A DNA stretch of 42,302 nt from Candidatus Intestinimonas stercoravium (GCA_019117605.1 DWZK01000021.1:1-42302); one strand, 5' to 3'; counted from the first letter of the stretch, positions 15,173 to 24,808 are shown. A program made the numbers and translations. Notes: generated by a model from the letters alone, not told the origin.

Positions 15173-16384
15173 ATGAGATCTATGGGAGCCATCGTGTTCC
15201 TGCCCCGGGAGGGGGAGGAGCCCTCTCTGCTGCTCCGCCCCATCCTGTTCGACCCCGCCGCCGTCTGGCTCTCCGCCGCCCTGGAGCGGGCGGGGGTGGA
15301 GCGCTTCCTGGTGGTGTGCCGGGAGGAGGACCGGGCCGCCGCCGGGGCCAGTTTCCCCCAGGGCACCGAGTTCGTCACCGAGGGGGCGGAGGACGCCGCC
15401 AGCCGCCTGCTGGCCTTTCTGGACGATCTGGAGGACCGGGTGTGCGTGTTCACCCGCCCCGTGTTCCTGGACGACCAGGGGGCGGGCTATCTGACCGGCC
15501 GCTTCGGGGACGCCCTGCCCAAGGGGGAGGACGCAGGCGTATACGCCCTGCCGCCCAAGACCCTGCGGGAGGCGGCCGCCGGCGGGGCGGACTTCCTCAC
15601 CGCCGTGCGGGCCCTGGGCCGCTCCTTCGGCGTCCGGGAGGGGCACTATCAGGGGCTGCTGCCCCTGGACGGCTGCGCCCCCACCTGGGACTCCGCCCAG
15701 AGCTTCGCCCGGTACGCCTCGATCGCCCGACTCACCGAGGCGCTCTCCACCCGCCCGGTGCGCTTCATCGACAAGGAGCGGGCCTATATCGGCCCCCGGG
15801 TCCGGGTGGGAGAGGGGACCGTGATCCTCCCCGGCGTCATCCTCCGGGGGGAGACCGCGATCGGCCGGGACTGTGAGATCGGCCCCGACGCCATGATCCG
15901 GGACTGCGTCATCGGGGACCGGGTGACGGTGAACGCCTCCCAGCTCAACGAGTCCACGGTGGACGACGGCGCCAAGGTGGGCCCCTTCGCCTATGTGCGG
16001 CCCAACTGCCGTGTGGGCAAGGATGTGAAGGTGGGCGACTTCGTGGAGCTGAAGAACTCCACCATCGGGGACGGCACCAAGATCTCCCACCTCACCTATG
16101 TGGGGGACACGGACGCCGGGTCCCACATCAACTTCGGCTGCGGCACGGTGACGGTGAACTACGACGGCTCCGCCAAGTACCGCACCGTGATCGGGGACGG
16201 GGCCTTCATCGGCTGCAACACCAACCTGGTGGCCCCGGTGAAGATCGGGGAGGGGGCCTATACCGCCGCCGGCAGCACGGTCACCGAGGACGTGCCGGCG
16301 GACAGCCTGTGCATCGCCCGCTCTCCCCAGACCATCAAGGTCCAGTGGGCGGCCAAGCGCCGCCGTGCCAAGGGCAGGAAGTGA
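15173..16384 (+). CDS. GlmU-like protein: intact acetyltransferase, degenerate uridyltransferase domain
   Basis: 403-residue two-domain protein at the glmU locus. The C-terminal left-handed beta-helix (about 200-380) is complete, with IGPRVRVGEGTVILPGVIL repeats and the acetyltransferase site HLTYVGD (His306, equivalent to E. coli His363) and VNYDGSAKYRTVIGD. It should acetylate glucosamine-1-phosphate. The N-terminal half aligns by position with the GlmU Rossmann domain, but the LAAGxGTRM nucleotide loop is replaced by VFLPREGEEPSLLL. The QLGTAHA motif and the catalytic Asp of GDxPL are also absent (CVFTRPVFLDD), and the half is about 50 residues short. Start ATG 15173 has GGGAGG eight bases upstream. 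The frame is intact, so this is divergence, not a frameshift. prs and pth follow, as in Bacillus. Confidence 0.85.
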   Translation: MRSMGAIVFLPREGEEPSLLLRPILFDPAAVWLSAALERAGVERFLVVCREEDRAAAGASFPQGTEFVTEGAEDAASRLLAFLDDLEDRVCVFTRPVFLDDQGAGYLTGRFGDALPKGEDAGVYALPPKTLREAAAGGADFLTAVRALGRSFGVREGHYQGLLPLDGCAPTWDSAQSFARYASIARLTEALSTRPVRFIDKERAYIGPRVRVGEGTVILPGVILRGETAIGRDCEIGPDAMIRDCVIGDRVTVNASQLNESTVDDGAKVGPFAYVRPNCRVGKDVKVGDFVELKNSTIGDGTKISHLTYVGDTDAGSHINFGCGTVTVNYDGSAKYRTVIGDGAFIGCNTNLVAPVKIGEGAYTAAGSTVTEDVPADSLCIARSPQTIKVQWAAKRRRAKGRK

Positions 16385-16453
16385 TCCTGCCGCGGCCTCT
16401 CTCGGGGCGGAGCCGCCCCCTTCCGCGCGCATCCAGGTCCCTGGATCGGGGCC

Positions 16454-16468
16454 TGATAAGATTTATCA
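16454..16468. promoter_or_regulatory. Palindrome upstream of prs
   Basis: TGATAA-GAT-TTATCA is a perfect 15-base palindrome, 28 bases before the prs start and between glmU-like and prs. It could be an operator or part of a weak promoter; no regulator is evident. Confidence 0.3.
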
Positions 16469-16495
16469 CAGAAAGAAAATGTGAGGGATGATGAA

Positions 16496-17455
16496 ATGAT
16501 CGCACACGGCAAGGACATCAAGATCTTTTCCGGCAACTCCAACCCCAAGCTGGCCATGGACATCTGCAAGGCGCTCAACACCCAGTTGGGCAACGCGGAG
16601 GTGGGCACCTTCTCCGACGGGGAGAAGTCCGTCTCCATCTACGAGACCGTCCGGGGCTCCGATGTGTTCGTGGTGCAGCCCACCTGCTCCCCGGTGAACG
16701 ACAACCTGATGGAGCTGCTCATCATGATCGACGCCATGAAGCGGGCCTCCGCCGGCCGGATCACCGCGGTGATCCCCTACTTCGGCTACGCCCGGCAGGA
16801 CCGCAAGACCAAGCCCCGCGACCCCATCTCCGCCAAGCTGGTGGCCAACCTGATCACCCGGGCCGGGGCGGACCGGGTGCTGACCATGGACCTCCACGCC
16901 AACCAGATCCAGGGCTTCTTCGACATCCCGGTGGACAACCTGCTGGGCTCCCCCATCTTCGTCAGGCACTTCATAGAGAAGTACAAGGACTGCCACGACG
17001 AGGTGATGGTGGTCTCCCCCGACGTGGGCTCGGTGGCCCGGGCCCGGGCCTTCGCCCAGAAGCTGGACATGCCCCTGGCCATCGTGGACAAGCGCCGCCA
17101 GAAGGCCAACTCCTCCGAGGTCATGAACATCATCGGCGACGTGCGGGACAAGCGGGTCATCCTCCTGGACGACATGGTGGACACCGGCGGCTCCCTGTGC
17201 GGCGCGGCCAAGGCCCTGGTGGAGCTGGGCGGGGCCAAGTCGGTCACCGCCTGCGCCTCCCACGGGGTCCTCTCCGGCCCCGCCATCCAGCGGATCGAGG
17301 ACAGCGTCCTGGACGAGGTGATCTTCCTGGACACCATCCCCGCGCCGGCGGGCCTCAAGTGCGAGAAGATCAAGTACCTCTCCGTGGCGGCCATGTTCGC
17401 CGAGGCCATCGACCGCATCTACGAGGAGATCTCGATCTCCAAGCTCTTCAATTGA
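16496..17455 (+). CDS. prs: Ribose-phosphate pyrophosphokinase
   Basis: Makes PRPP from ribose 5-phosphate and ATP for purine, pyrimidine, His and Trp synthesis. The signature blocks are all present: AVIPYFGYARQDRKTKPRDP (ATP loop, about residues 88-107), DLHANQIQGFFDIPVDNL (divalent metal and PRPP site) and RVILLDDMVDTGGSL (PRPP-binding loop). Length 319 is standard for class I. ATG 16496 lies nine bases after GAGG; the in-frame GTG at 16481 overlaps that Shine-Dalgarno. It follows the glmU-like gene by 111 bases and precedes pth, the conserved Firmicute order. Confidence 0.96.
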   Translation: MIAHGKDIKIFSGNSNPKLAMDICKALNTQLGNAEVGTFSDGEKSVSIYETVRGSDVFVVQPTCSPVNDNLMELLIMIDAMKRASAGRITAVIPYFGYARQDRKTKPRDPISAKLVANLITRAGADRVLTMDLHANQIQGFFDIPVDNLLGSPIFVRHFIEKYKDCHDEVMVVSPDVGSVARARAFAQKLDMPLAIVDKRRQKANSSEVMNIIGDVRDKRVILLDDMVDTGGSLCGAAKALVELGGAKSVTACASHGVLSGPAIQRIEDSVLDEVIFLDTIPAPAGLKCEKIKYLSVAAMFAEAIDRIYEEISISKLFN

Positions 17456-17567
17456 GGGGCGCATCTCATCTACTACAAAAGGATATGGGAGCAGGGGCGG
17501 GGCGGATGCTTCGCCCCCGCTGCCGTCTGGACGGGCTTCGCCCGCCGGACGAGACAAGGAGCGCATC

Positions 17568-18161
17568 ATGTTTTTTTCGAAAAAGTCCGGGGGCGTGGAG
17601 TGGCTGGTGGTGGGCCTGGGCAATCCCGGAGACAAGTATGAGGGCACCCGGCACAACGCCGGCTTCATGGTCATCGACCAGCTGGCCGAGGGGCTGAAGA
17701 TCCCGGTGCAGCGGCTGAAGTTCAAGGCCCTCACCAACACCGCCGAGATCGCCGGGCACAAGGTCCTGCTCATGAAGCCGGTGACCTATATGAACCTGTC
17801 CGGGGAGGCGGTGGGAGAGGCCGCCGCCTTCTACAAGGTCCCCCCGGAGCGGATCCTGGTCCTCTCCGACGAGGTGTCCCTCGCCCCCGGGAAGATCCGG
17901 GTGCGCCGCTCCGGCTCCGCCGGGGGGCACAACGGCCTCAAGGACATCATCGCCCACCTGGGCACCGACCAGTTCCCCCGGATCCGTGTGGGGGTGGGGC
18001 AGAAGCCCCACCCGGACTACGACATGGCCGACTGGGTCCTGGGCAGGTTCCAGGGGGAGGACAAGAAGGCCGTGGAGGCCGCCGTGGAGCGGGCCGCCGG
18101 GGCGGTGGCGTGCCTCATCGAGAAGGGCGTGGACCAGGCCATGAGCCGGTATAACGGCTGA
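17568..18161 (+). CDS. pth: Peptidyl-tRNA hydrolase
   Basis: Recycles peptidyl-tRNA dropped from ribosomes. The 197-residue protein has the family blocks VVGLGNPGDKYEGTRHNAGF with catalytic His29, TYMNLSG with Asn76, LSDEVSLAPGKIR with Asp101, and GGHNGLKDI with Asn122, so all catalytic and binding residues are in place. ATG 17568 follows AAGGAG closely. The 112-base gap after prs contains two GC-rich hairpins with TTCG loops but no T-run, so readthrough from prs is plausible. Neighbouring prs and mfd match the Bacillus arrangement. Confidence 0.96.
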   Translation: MFFSKKSGGVEWLVVGLGNPGDKYEGTRHNAGFMVIDQLAEGLKIPVQRLKFKALTNTAEIAGHKVLLMKPVTYMNLSGEAVGEAAAFYKVPPERILVLSDEVSLAPGKIRVRRSGSAGGHNGLKDIIAHLGTDQFPRIRVGVGQKPHPDYDMADWVLGRFQGEDKKAVEAAVERAAGAVACLIEKGVDQAMSRYNG

Positions 18162-18445
18162 GCCCTGGATCCGTTCCCCCGGGCCTCCGGTGTGATGAGG
18201 GGGGCCGGACGGCGCGGCGGGGCGCGCCTCCCGCCCTGCCCTCCCCTGTCCGTCTCCGGAGGACGGTCCATTGGCAAACTGTCGATCTCTCTCCCCTCCT
18301 CCCTGTCCGCCCGCGGCGGACGCCCTCTCCTCTATGCGGCGGCCTGTCCGGATATTCCCCCTTTCGTCCGCCACCCTTCCCTTGGAAAGGCGGACAGGCC
18401 GGTGCTATCCTTTTCCCACAGAATGTGGAAAAGAGGGGAAGTCTT

Positions 18446-21127
18446 ATGGCCGCATGGCATGAGAAGACGGCGAAAGAGGCCCTGGAGGTCCTGGAGACCA
18501 GCGCCGCCCGGGGCCTGACCAGGGCGGAGGCGGCCCGGCGGCTGGAGCGCTGCGGCCCGAACGAGCTCTCCCGCCGCCCGCCGGAGAGCCTGCTCCGGCG
18601 GTTCCTGGGGCAGATGAAGGACCCCATGATCCTGGTGCTGCTGGCCGCGGCGGCCCTCTCTCTGGCCTCCAGCGGGGGGCGGGAGTGGATCGACGCGGTG
18701 ATCATCCTGGGCATCGTGGTGGTGAACGCCATCCTCTCCATCTCCCAGGAGGACAGCGCGGAGCGGGCCCTGGAGGCCCTGGGGCGCATGTCCGCCCCCA
18801 TGGCCCGGGCGGTGCGGGAGGGGAAGCTGGAGCGGGTGGCGGCCCGGGACCTGGTGCCCGGGGACATCCTGCGGCTGGAGGCGGGGGACCTGGTCCCCGC
18901 CGACGCCCGGGTGCTGGAGAGCGCCGGGCTCCAGACCGACGAGTCCGCCATGACTGGGGAGTCCCTGCCCGTACATAAAGAGGCCTGCGGCCCCCTCCCC
19001 GCCGCCACCCCTCTGGGGGACCGGCGGAACATGCTCCTCTCCGCCACCGTGGTCACCGCCGGCCGCTGCACCTGCGTGGTCACCGGCACGGGCATGGATA
19101 CGGAGGTGGGCCGGATCGCCGGGCTGCTGCTGGACGAGGATGTAAAGAAAACACCTTTACAGCAGAAAATGGGGGAGATCTCCCGGACCCTGTCGTTCCT
19201 CTGCCTGTGCGTCTGCGGGGTGATGTTCGGCGTGGGCCTCCTCCAGGGGGAGGGGCTGCTGGACATGTTCCTCACCGCCGTCTCCCTGGCGGTGGCGGCG
19301 ATCCCGGAGGGCCTGCCCGCCATCGTCACCATCGTGCTGGCCATGGGGGTGCAGCGGATGGCCCGGCGCAACGCCATCGTGAAGAAGCTGCCCGCGGTGG
19401 AGACCCTGGGCTGCGCGGGGGCGGTCTGCTCGGACAAGACGGGCACCCTGACCCAGAACCGGATGACGGTGGTGGACGTGTGGACCGTCGGGGGCAAGTG
19501 GCGGCGGGAGGCGCTGACCATCGGCTGCCTGTGCGGCGACGCGGTCCTCGCCCGCGGCCCCCGCGGGGAGCCCCTCCTCTCCGGGGACCCCACCGAGGTG
19601 GCCCTGGCCGCGGCGGCGGAGGCGGAGGGGCTGGACAAGAACGCCCTGGAGGCGGACTTCCCCCGGCGGGCGGAGCTGCCCTTCGACTCCCAGCGGAAGC
19701 TGATGTCCACCGTCCACCCCCTGCCCGGGGGCGGATACCGGGTGATGGTGAAGGGGGCGCCGGAGGTGCTCCTCCCCCGGTGCGCCGCCGCCCTGGGGAC
19801 CCTGGGGCGGGCCCCCCTCACCGAGCCCCTGCGCCACCAGATCCTCCGTGCCAACGAGTCCATGGCGGCCCGGGCCCTCCGGGTGCTGGGCACCGCCTAC
19901 CGGGACCTGCCCGAGCTGCCCCTCCGGCTGGAGAGCGCCGGCCTGGAGCGGGACCTCACCTTCGTGGGGCTCACGGGCATGATGGACCCGCCCCGGCCGG
20001 AGGTGAAGGGGGCGGTGGAGCGCTGCTTCGCCGCCGGGATCCGGCCGGTGATGATCACCGGGGACCACAAGCTCACCGCCGTGTCGGTGGCCAGGGAGCT
20101 GGGCATCCTGCGGCCGGGGGATCTGGCGGTGACGGGGGAGGACCTGGACTTCATGCCCCAGGAGCTGCTGGAGCAGGACGTGGAGAAGTTCTCGGTATAC
20201 GCCCGGGTGTCCCCGGAGCACAAGACCCGGATCGTGAAGGCGTGGCAGGCCCGGGGGACCGTGGTGGCCATGACGGGGGACGGTGTGAACGACGCCCCCG
20301 CCCTGAAGGCGGCGGACATCGGCTGCGCCATGGGCCGCTCGGGCACCGGCGTGGCCAAGGGGGCGGCGGACATGATCCTCACCGACGACGACTTCGCCAC
20401 CATCGTCGCGGCGGTGGAGGAGGGCCGGGGGATCTACGCCAACATCCGGAAGGCGATCCACTATCTCCTCTCCTGCAATATCGGGGAGATCCTCACCATC
20501 TTCGCGGCCACGGTGCTGGACTTCCCCCAGATGCCCCTGCTGCCGGTGCAGCTGCTGTGGCTGAACCTGGTGACCGACTCCCTCCCCGCCCTGGCCCTGG
20601 GGGTGGAGCCGGTGGAGGCGGGCCTCATGGAGGAGGCCCCCCGGGACGCCCGGGAGAGCCTCTTCACCCGCTCCTTCGCCCTGCGCCTGGCCTGGCAGGG
20701 GGCGCTGGTGGGCGGGCTGGCCCTGGCGGCCTATCTGCTGGGGCTCCGCCTCCTCCCCGGCCCCTTCTCCCCCGCCCGGACCGCCAACACCATGGCCTTC
20801 GCCACCCTCACCCTCTCCCAGCTCTTCCACGCCTACGACGTGCGGAGCCAGCGCCGCTCCCTCTTCCAGATCGGCCTCTTCCGCAACCGGGCCATGAACA
20901 AGGCTTTCCTCACCGGCCTGGCCATGCAGCTCGCCGTGCTCTGCCTGCCCCCCCTCCAGCTGGTGTTCGGCACCGTGCCCATGACGGCGGGGCAGTGGCT
21001 GTGGGTGCTGGCCCTGGCGGTGACGCCGGTGCTGGCCTGCGAGGGGGCCAAGGCCCTGGGCCGGGCCCGGGCGCGGAAGCGGACGGAGCGGCCCGCGAAA
21101 GACAAAGGCCCCCTCACCTCCGTGTGA
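18446..21127 (+). CDS. P-type Ca2+-transporting ATPase (P2A family)
   Basis: Ion pump of 893 residues with cation-transporter N-domain, about ten membrane helices and the usual cytoplasmic domains. Motifs in order are TGES (actuator), AAIPEGLPAIVT in TM4, CSDKTGTLTQN with the phosphorylated Asp, MVKGAPE in the nucleotide domain, ITGDH and MTGDGVNDAPALKAADIG in the hinge, NIGEILTIF in TM5 and NLVTDSLPALALG in TM6. TM4 Glu, TM5 Asn/Glu and TM6 Asn/Asp match SERCA/PMR1 calcium ligands, so calcium (or manganese) is likely. ATG 18446 has GAGGGGA six bases upstream. A weak promoter candidate, TTGGAA-N18-TATCCT, lies at 18382-18411. The gene separates pth from mfd and ends 25 bases before mfd. Confidence 0.93.
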   Translation: MAAWHEKTAKEALEVLETSAARGLTRAEAARRLERCGPNELSRRPPESLLRRFLGQMKDPMILVLLAAAALSLASSGGREWIDAVIILGIVVVNAILSISQEDSAERALEALGRMSAPMARAVREGKLERVAARDLVPGDILRLEAGDLVPADARVLESAGLQTDESAMTGESLPVHKEACGPLPAATPLGDRRNMLLSATVVTAGRCTCVVTGTGMDTEVGRIAGLLLDEDVKKTPLQQKMGEISRTLSFLCLCVCGVMFGVGLLQGEGLLDMFLTAVSLAVAAIPEGLPAIVTIVLAMGVQRMARRNAIVKKLPAVETLGCAGAVCSDKTGTLTQNRMTVVDVWTVGGKWRREALTIGCLCGDAVLARGPRGEPLLSGDPTEVALAAAAEAEGLDKNALEADFPRRAELPFDSQRKLMSTVHPLPGGGYRVMVKGAPEVLLPRCAAALGTLGRAPLTEPLRHQILRANESMAARALRVLGTAYRDLPELPLRLESAGLERDLTFVGLTGMMDPPRPEVKGAVERCFAAGIRPVMITGDHKLTAVSVARELGILRPGDLAVTGEDLDFMPQELLEQDVEKFSVYARVSPEHKTRIVKAWQARGTVVAMTGDGVNDAPALKAADIGCAMGRSGTGVAKGAADMILTDDDFATIVAAVEEGRGIYANIRKAIHYLLSCNIGEILTIFAATVLDFPQMPLLPVQLLWLNLVTDSLPALALGVEPVEAGLMEEAPRDARESLFTRSFALRLAWQGALVGGLALAAYLLGLRLLPGPFSPARTANTMAFATLTLSQLFHAYDVRSQRRSLFQIGLFRNRAMNKAFLTGLAMQLAVLCLPPLQLVFGTVPMTAGQWLWVLALAVTPVLACEGAKALGRARARKRTERPAKDKGPLTSV

Positions 21128-21152
21128 CGGGGCCGCCCAAAGGAGGACCACC

Positions 21153-24100
21153 ATGGATCGACTGCTCAAGATACTCGACGCCGTCCCGGAGTTCGGCGCC
21201 CTGCTCTCCGCCCTGGACTCCGGGGGCTGTCCGGCGGCGGTGTCCGGCCTGGCCGCCGTCCACCGGGCCCACTTCGCCGCCGGGCTCCGGGCCCGGACCG
21301 GGCGGCCGGTGGCGGTGGTCTGCGCCGACGAGACCGAGGCCGCCCGGATGGCGGAGGACCTGGTCGCCTTCACCGGGGAGCAGGTCCTCCGCCTGCCCAG
21401 CCGGGAGCTCACCTTCCACGACGCCGCCGTGGTCTCCCGCCAGTGGGAGCACCGGCGGCTCTCGGCGCTCCAGGCCCTGCTGGACGGGGCGGCCCCCCTC
21501 CTGGTGACCACGGCGGAGGCCCTCCTCCAGCGGACCCTGCCCCCGGACCGGCTCCGGCAGGCGTCCCTCACCCTCCGGGTGGGGGAGAGCCGGGACCTGG
21601 AGGCGCTCGCCGCCCGCCTCACCGCCGCGGGCTACGCCCGGTGCGGCCAGGTGGAGGGGGTGGGCCAGTTCGCCCTCCGGGGGGGCATCCTGGACTTCTT
21701 CTCCCCCGCCTATGACCGGCCGGTGCGCTGCGAGTTCTTCGGGGACGAGGTGGACTCCATGGGCCTCTTCGACCCGGCCACCCAGCGCCGCACCGAGAAC
21801 CGGCAGGAGGCCTCCATCCTCCCGGTGGCCGAGGTGCTGCCCCAGCTCTCCCCCGGGGGCGTCCCCGGCCTCATCGAAGCCCTGGACGGACTGATCGCCC
21901 GGGCGAAAAAGGCGAAGGGGGACCATGCCGCCCTCCTCGCCACCCTCTCCGGGGACCGGGAGCGGCTGGCGGCGGGGACCTCCTTCCCGGCGGTGGACCG
22001 GTATATGGCCCTCATCTACCCGGAGATGGCCACCGCCGCCGACTACCTGCCCCTGGATGCGGTGGTGTGCTTTTCCGAGAGCCCCCGGGTCGCCGAGCGG
22101 GCCCGGAACTACCTGTGGCGGATGGAGGAGGACGTCAAGACCCTGCTGGAGTCCGGCCAGCTGGCGGGGGAGGCGGCCAAGCTCACCCGCTCCTTCGAGG
22201 AGCTGGCCTCCCGGCTCTCCGACTGGCCCCTGGTCTACCTGGACACCTTCACTTCCAGCGGCTATCCCGTCCGGCCCCGCTCCCTGCTGGACGTGCTCAC
22301 CAAGCAGCTCCCCTCCTACGGGGCCAGCCTGGACACCGCGGCCGCCGACCTGGAGCACTACCAGAACGCGGGCTTCGCCGCCGTGGTGCTGGCCGCCGGG
22401 GAGCAGCGGTGCCTGGACCTCCAGGCCATGCTCCGGGAGCGGAAGGTCCGCTCCGCGGTGGACTTCGCCCTCCACGATCTCCCCGGCCCGGGGAAGGCGG
22501 TCATCTGCGTGGGGGGCCTCTCCGCCGGCTTCGAGTACCCCGGCGCCCGGATCGCGGTGCTCACCGAGGGCCGCCCCGCCCCGGTGAAGAAGGCCCGGCC
22601 CAAGAAGGACAGCAGCCGCCAGAAGCTGGCCTCCTACGCCGACCTGTCCCCCGGGGACCTGGTGGTCCACGAGCACCACGGCATCGGCCGCTATGTGGGC
22701 ATGGTGAAGATCGCCACCGACGGGGTGCAGAAGGACTATGTGAAGATCGCCTATGCCGGGGCGGACGTGCTCTACGTCCCCGCCACCCAGCTGGACCTGG
22801 TGAGCAAGTACATCGGCTCCGGGGAGGACACCGAGCACAAGCGGCTCAACAAGCTGGGGGGCACCGACTGGGAAAAGACCAAGACCCGGGCCAAAAAGGC
22901 GGTGCAGGACCTGGCCAAGGGCCTCATCCAGCTCTACGCCCAGCGGGAGCGGCTGCCCGGCTACGCCTTCTCCCCCGACTCCCCCTGGATGCGGGAGTTC
23001 GAGGACCAGTTCGAGTACGCCGAGACGGAGGACCAGCTCCGCTGCATCGACGAGGTGAAGCGGGACATGGAGTCCCCCCGGCCCATGGACCGGCTCCTCT
23101 GCGGGGACGTGGGCTACGGCAAGACGGAGGTGGCCTTCCGGGCGATCATGAAGTGCGTCCTGGACGGGAAGCAGGCGGCGGTGCTGGCCCCCACCACCGT
23201 GCTGGCCCGGCAGCACTTCCTCTCCGCCAAGCGGCGCTTCGCCAAGTTCCCGGTGAACATCGACGTGGTCTCCCGCTTCCGCACCCCGGCCCAGATGCGC
23301 CAGACCCTTCTGGACCTGCAGGCGGGGAAGATCGACCTGCTGATCGGCACCCACCGCCTCTTCAACAAGGACGTGAAGTTCAAGGACCTGGGGCTGCTGG
23401 TCATCGACGAGGAGCAGCGCTTCGGCGTGGCCCACAAGGAGAAGCTCAAGGAGCTCTCCAAGCAGGTGGACGTGCTCACCCTCTCCGCCACCCCCATCCC
23501 CCGGACGCTGAACATGGCCCTCTCTGGCATCCGGGACATGTCCACCCTGGAGGAGCCCCCCCAGGACCGGCAGCCGGTGCAGACCTATGTGCTGGAGCAC
23601 GACTGGCCGGTGCTCTCCGACGCCATGGGCCGGGAGCTGGAGCGGGGCGGGCAGGTGTACTACCTCCACAACCGGGTGGAGACCATCGAGCGCACCGCCT
23701 CCCGGATCCAGGCCATGCTGCCCGAGGCCAGGGTGGCGGTGGCCCACGGCAAGATGACCCAGGAGGCCATCAACGACGTGATGAGCCAGATGACCGACGG
23801 CGAGGTGGACATCCTGGTGTGCACCACCATCATCGAGACGGGCATCGACATCCCCAACGCCAACACCCTCATCATCGAGGACGCGGACAAGATGGGCCTC
23901 TCCCAGCTCCACCAGCTCCGGGGCCGGGTGGGCCGGTCCGCCCGCCGGGCCTTCGCCTACATGACCTACCGCCGGGGCAAGGTGCTCTCCGAGGTGCAGA
24001 CCAAGCGCCTGGCGGCCATCCGGGAGTTCGCCGAGTTCGGCTCCGGCTTCAAGATCGCCATGCGGGACCTGGAGATCCGGGGGGCGGGCAACGTGCTGGG

Positions 24101-24653
24101 CCCCGAGCAGTCCGGCTTCCTGGTGAGCGTGGGCTACGACATGTACCTCAAGCTGCTGGAGGAGGCGGTGCTGGAGGAGAAGGGGGAGATCCCCCAGCTG
24201 CCCCCCGAGTGCGCCGCCGACCTCACCGTGTCCGCCTCGATCCCCGACCGGTACGTCCCCTCCCCCGAGCAGCGCATGGACCTCTACCGCCGCATCGCCC
24301 ACATCCGCACCGAGGAGGAGGCGGACGACCTGGTGGACGAGCTGATCGACCGCTACGGGGACCCGCCCCGCACGGTGAACGCCCTGATCTCGATCGCCCT
24401 TCTCCGGGCCGCCGCCGCCGGGCAGGGGATCGGCGAGATCGTGCAGCGGGGGGAGCGGCTCACCTTCACCCTGGCCCAGGTGGACCTGGGGAAGGTGTCC
24501 GCCCTCTGCGCCGGGCCCATGGGGAAGCGGATCTCCTTCTCCGCCGGGGAGAAGCCCGCCCTGGCCCTCCAGGTCCGCAAGGGGGAGGACCCCCTGAAGC
24601 TGGCGGCCAAGGTGGTGGAGACCTACGCCCAGGGCCTCCCCCCCGCCGGCTGA
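21153..24653 (+). CDS. mfd: Transcription-repair coupling factor
   Basis: ATP-driven translocase that releases RNA polymerase stalled at lesions and recruits UvrA. The 1166 residues carry, in order, the UvrB-like N-terminal module (GQFALRGGILDFFSPAYDRP at about 170-190), a CarD-like RNA-polymerase-interaction domain (SPGDLVVHEHHGIGRYVGM at about 503), Walker A LLCGDVGYGKTEVAFRA at about 650, the DEEQRFGV box, LSATPIPRTLNMAL, and the TRG region (GSGFKIAMRDLEIRGAGNVLG). The C-terminal autoregulatory domain is present. ATG 21153 follows AAAGGAGG. It may be cotranscribed with the upstream ATPase, and a terminator follows the stop. Confidence 0.97.
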   Translation: MDRLLKILDAVPEFGALLSALDSGGCPAAVSGLAAVHRAHFAAGLRARTGRPVAVVCADETEAARMAEDLVAFTGEQVLRLPSRELTFHDAAVVSRQWEHRRLSALQALLDGAAPLLVTTAEALLQRTLPPDRLRQASLTLRVGESRDLEALAARLTAAGYARCGQVEGVGQFALRGGILDFFSPAYDRPVRCEFFGDEVDSMGLFDPATQRRTENRQEASILPVAEVLPQLSPGGVPGLIEALDGLIARAKKAKGDHAALLATLSGDRERLAAGTSFPAVDRYMALIYPEMATAADYLPLDAVVCFSESPRVAERARNYLWRMEEDVKTLLESGQLAGEAAKLTRSFEELASRLSDWPLVYLDTFTSSGYPVRPRSLLDVLTKQLPSYGASLDTAAADLEHYQNAGFAAVVLAAGEQRCLDLQAMLRERKVRSAVDFALHDLPGPGKAVICVGGLSAGFEYPGARIAVLTEGRPAPVKKARPKKDSSRQKLASYADLSPGDLVVHEHHGIGRYVGMVKIATDGVQKDYVKIAYAGADVLYVPATQLDLVSKYIGSGEDTEHKRLNKLGGTDWEKTKTRAKKAVQDLAKGLIQLYAQRERLPGYAFSPDSPWMREFEDQFEYAETEDQLRCIDEVKRDMESPRPMDRLLCGDVGYGKTEVAFRAIMKCVLDGKQAAVLAPTTVLARQHFLSAKRRFAKFPVNIDVVSRFRTPAQMRQTLLDLQAGKIDLLIGTHRLFNKDVKFKDLGLLVIDEEQRFGVAHKEKLKELSKQVDVLTLSATPIPRTLNMALSGIRDMSTLEEPPQDRQPVQTYVLEHDWPVLSDAMGRELERGGQVYYLHNRVETIERTASRIQAMLPEARVAVAHGKMTQEAINDVMSQMTDGEVDILVCTTIIETGIDIPNANTLIIEDADKMGLSQLHQLRGRVGRSARRAFAYMTYRRGKVLSEVQTKRLAAIREFAEFGSGFKIAMRDLEIRGAGNVLGPEQSGFLVSVGYDMYLKLLEEAVLEEKGEIPQLPPECAADLTVSASIPDRYVPSPEQRMDLYRRIAHIRTEEEADDLVDELIDRYGDPPRTVNALISIALLRAAAAGQGIGEIVQRGERLTFTLAQVDLGKVSALCAGPMGKRISFSAGEKPALALQVRKGEDPLKLAAKVVETYAQGLPPAG

Positions 24654-24685
24654 GGGCGGGGGCGCCCCGCCCCTGCACACAAAAA

Positions 24686-24725
24686 GCCGGACGCGCCTCT
24701 CAGCGAGGTGCGTCCGGCGTCTTTT
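24686..24725 (+). terminator. Intrinsic terminator of mfd
   Basis: GCCGGACGCGCCTC pairs with GAGGTGCGTCCGGC (one mismatch) around TCAGC, followed by GTCTTTT. Confidence 0.85.
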
Positions 24726-24808
24726 CTCCTGCCTTCCCCACACATATGCCGTGCGGCTTGCCCGATCTCACGGTATCTCCGCGGTACCGCCCTTCCCCCC
24801 GGCAGTGT

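Noticed and set aside
15173-15760. A frameshift as the cause of the missing GlmU N-terminal motifs
   Set aside because: The single frame aligns by position along the whole domain with GC-rich third positions, and neither other frame contains an LAAGxGTR-like motif.
21114-24743. Very long open frame on the minus strand opposite mfd, and similar long antisense frames opposite other genes (for example 6143-8749 minus and 3040-4494 plus)
   Set aside because: These are shadows of GC-rich coding sequence: low-complexity His/Gly/Pro/Arg-rich translations, no ribosome-binding sites, and recognisable conserved proteins on the other strand.
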